Below, piece after piece: positions 4,692 to 5,065 of a DNA stretch of 5,065 nucleotides. A program made the position numbers and the translations under genes. The notes under the pieces are model-generated. The model ran no database searches. It was not told the DNA's origin and worked only from the letters and a program-made list of their open reading frames with translations. Source of the DNA: Flavobacteriaceae bacterium (GTDB lineage: Bacteria; Bacteroidota; Bacteroidia; Flavobacteriales; Flavobacteriaceae); NCBI GenBank assembly GCA_030633285.1, contig DAOVTC010000109.1, forward strand, positions 1 through 5,065, written 5' to 3'. Within the stretch, counting starts at the first letter, position 1. Each line of letters opens with the position of its first letter.

Positions 4692-4712
4692 TCAAGCTAT
4701 TTTTTAATTAGT
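4692..4712 (-). repeat. AATAGCTT block before hairpin F
   Basis: This copy matches 4220-4240 at 18 of 21 positions and is again placed shortly before an orphan hairpin. Its minus strand reads ATA-GCT-TGA. Confidence 0.45.
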
Positions 4713-4735
4713 GTTGAATTTTTTTAAAAATAAAA

Positions 4736-4759
4736 AAGAGTCAATTTTAATTGACTCTT
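4736..4759 (-). terminator. Intrinsic terminator (G) after the micro-ORF
   Basis: A perfect 10-bp stem AAGAGTCAAT/ATTGACTCTT with a four-base loop is followed on the minus strand by six T, an A and five more T. The plus strand has no T run. It lies about 20 bases after the stop of the 4779-4841 micro-ORF and completes a promoter-ORF-terminator unit. Confidence 0.8.
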
Positions 4760-4778
4760 AGTTGTTGTTATTCTATAA

Positions 4779-4841
4779 TTAAATAACAAATCCAAAATAC
4801 TCATTTTTATAGTTGTATAACTTGTTGTAAACAAACAACAT
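4779..4841 (-). CDS. Possible 20-residue aromatic peptide ORF
   Basis: The ATG at 4841 opens a frame translating to MLFVYNKLYNYKNEYFGFVI, with TAA at 4779-4781. Seven of its 20 residues are Tyr or Phe, and three are Lys. It resembles no peptide I know. Support comes mainly from context: a -7 box and -33 TTG at the preferred 20-base spacing end 9 bases upstream of the ATG, and a strong terminator starts about 20 bases after the stop. The expected mRNA is ~120 bases with a very short leader. In AT-rich DNA a 20-codon frame can be accidental, so the transcript may instead be a small RNA, for example an antisense or regulatory RNA, and the peptide may not be made. The transcription unit is better supported than its translation. 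Confidence 0.35.
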   Translation of the reverse strand: MLFVYNKLYNYKNEYFGFVI

Positions 4842-4849
4842 CTAGTTTA

Positions 4850-4880
4850 CAAATTTATATTGAATTAATGTTTTATACAA
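4850..4880 (-). promoter_or_regulatory. Bacteroidota-type promoter for the micro-ORF/small RNA unit
   Basis: A -33 TTG (4880-4878), a spacer of exactly 20 bases and a perfect -7 TAAATTTG (4857-4850) are present on the minus strand. This is the best promoter in the gene-free region. The predicted start is near 4846. Confidence 0.6.
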
Positions 4881-4896
4881 TACCCTTAAAGGGTAT
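4880..4896. promoter_or_regulatory. Palindrome ATACCCTT-A-AAGGGTAT touching the -33 box
   Basis: This is a perfect 17-base palindrome with an 8-base half-site and one central base. Its edge coincides with the first base of the -33 TTG of the 4850-4880 promoter. It lacks a loop and T run, so an operator for a dimeric regulator is more plausible than a terminator. Confidence 0.45.
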
Positions 4897-4937
4897 ATTA
4901 TGTAGTTAGTGTTACCAAGAAGATAGGGTTATATTTA

Positions 4938-4957
4938 ATCATAAAAAAACCGAAATG
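4938..4957. repeat. 20-bp direct repeat, copy 2
   Basis: ATCATAAAAAAACCGAAATG is identical to 4508-4527. It covers the T-run side and one arm of hairpin H. Confidence 0.75.
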
Positions 4958-4975
4958 CCCTTAAACATCCCGGTT
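4948..4975 (-). terminator. Terminator hairpin (H) with G.U pairs specific to the minus strand
   Basis: AACCGGGATG pairs with CATTTCGGTT in the minus-strand RNA through 10 bp, two of them G.U. These two positions are A.C mismatches on the plus strand. Seven T follow on the minus strand. Compared with hairpin E, one arm is identical and the opposite arm has drifted only in ways that keep minus-strand pairing. Confidence 0.75.
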
Positions 4976-4993
4976 ATAAATCTTTTTTCATAG

Positions 4994-5024
4994 CAACAGT
5001 ATTAATAACGTATAAATTGTCCAA
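4994..5024 (-). promoter_or_regulatory. Promoter candidate directly in front of terminator H
   Basis: A -33 TTG (5024-5022), a 20-base spacer and a -7 TACTGTTG (5001-4994, one mismatch) occur on the minus strand. Transcription would start near 4990, leaving only about 15 bases before the hairpin. That interval contains an ATG with five sense codons (MKKDL) and a stop, too short to call a gene. Confidence 0.4.
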
Positions 5025-5054
5025 ATAATATACTAACATTTGTTACTTTAGTTA

Positions 5055-5065
5055 CATAAAAAAAC
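5055..5065. repeat. Truncated start of a further terminator repeat at the window edge
   Basis: CATAAAAAAAC matches the same portion of the repeats at 4508-4527 and 4938-4957 and is cut by the window end. It probably continues into another hairpin beyond the window. Confidence 0.45.

Noticed and set aside
4508..4957. CRISPR-like direct repeats
   Set aside because: The 20-bp repeat occurs twice, 430 bp apart, plus a partial edge copy. There is no regular spacer spacing and no cas gene.
4154..4975. Integron attC sites
   Set aside because: The one-directional array with hairpins between units recalls gene cassettes, but I find no RYYYAAC/GTTRRRY core pairs at the hairpin ends and no integrase. 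The T runs fit terminators.

Overview
The window looks like a chromosomal stretch from a member of the Bacteroidota, most likely a flavobacterium-like organism. It is very AT-rich. Start codons are preceded by A/T-rich leaders rather than Shine-Dalgarno sequences. Several promoter candidates fit the Bacteroidota pattern of a -33 TTG, about 20 bases, then a -7 TAnnTTTG. This assignment is inferred from sequence style, not from a marker gene. All convincing genes lie on the minus strand, so the window reads biologically from right to left.

Layout from high to low coordinates. (1) 3875-5065 is about 1.2 kb with no ORF over 60 codons. It is not featureless: it holds five intrinsic-terminator-like hairpins (4948-4975, 4736-4759, 4636-4663, 4515-4551, 4154-4185), the start of a sixth at the window edge, and several promoter candidates between them. 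One of these units encodes a possible 20-residue peptide. G.U pairs show that at least two hairpins work as minus-strand RNA. (2) 3509-3874 encodes an unrecognised 121-residue protein with its own promoter and terminator. (3) 3191-3464 is an intergenic stretch with two palindromes and a possible frameshifted gene remnant. (4) 859-3190 is a compact mutagenesis/repair operon: umuD (LexA-like autoprotease subunit), umuC (Y-family polymerase V subunit) and a SRAP (YedK/HMCES-type) abasic-site protein gene. The genes abut (0 and 1 base between them) and end in a terminator that overlaps the last stop codon. (5) 565-836 holds an orphan terminator and the promoter region of the next gene. (6) 49-564 encodes an unrecognised 171-residue protein followed by its own terminator.

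The operon makes biological sense. UmuD' and UmuC form the translesion polymerase, and the SRAP protein covalently shields abasic sites in single-stranded DNA, a lesion such polymerases meet.

The least expected feature is the surrounding architecture. The two unrecognised genes have unrelated proteins but matching flanks: an AATGATA-N3-GTCAATA element, a TTG-N20 promoter, an identical 13-base leader block 8 bases before the ATG, and a related CCAGT/ACTGG terminator. Related terminators and boundary sequences recur through the gene-free 1.2 kb. The locus therefore resembles a one-directional array of small, separately terminated transcription units, some carrying proteins and others apparently only a short RNA or decayed sequence. 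No tRNA, rRNA, CRISPR array, transposase, integrase or attC-like site was seen.
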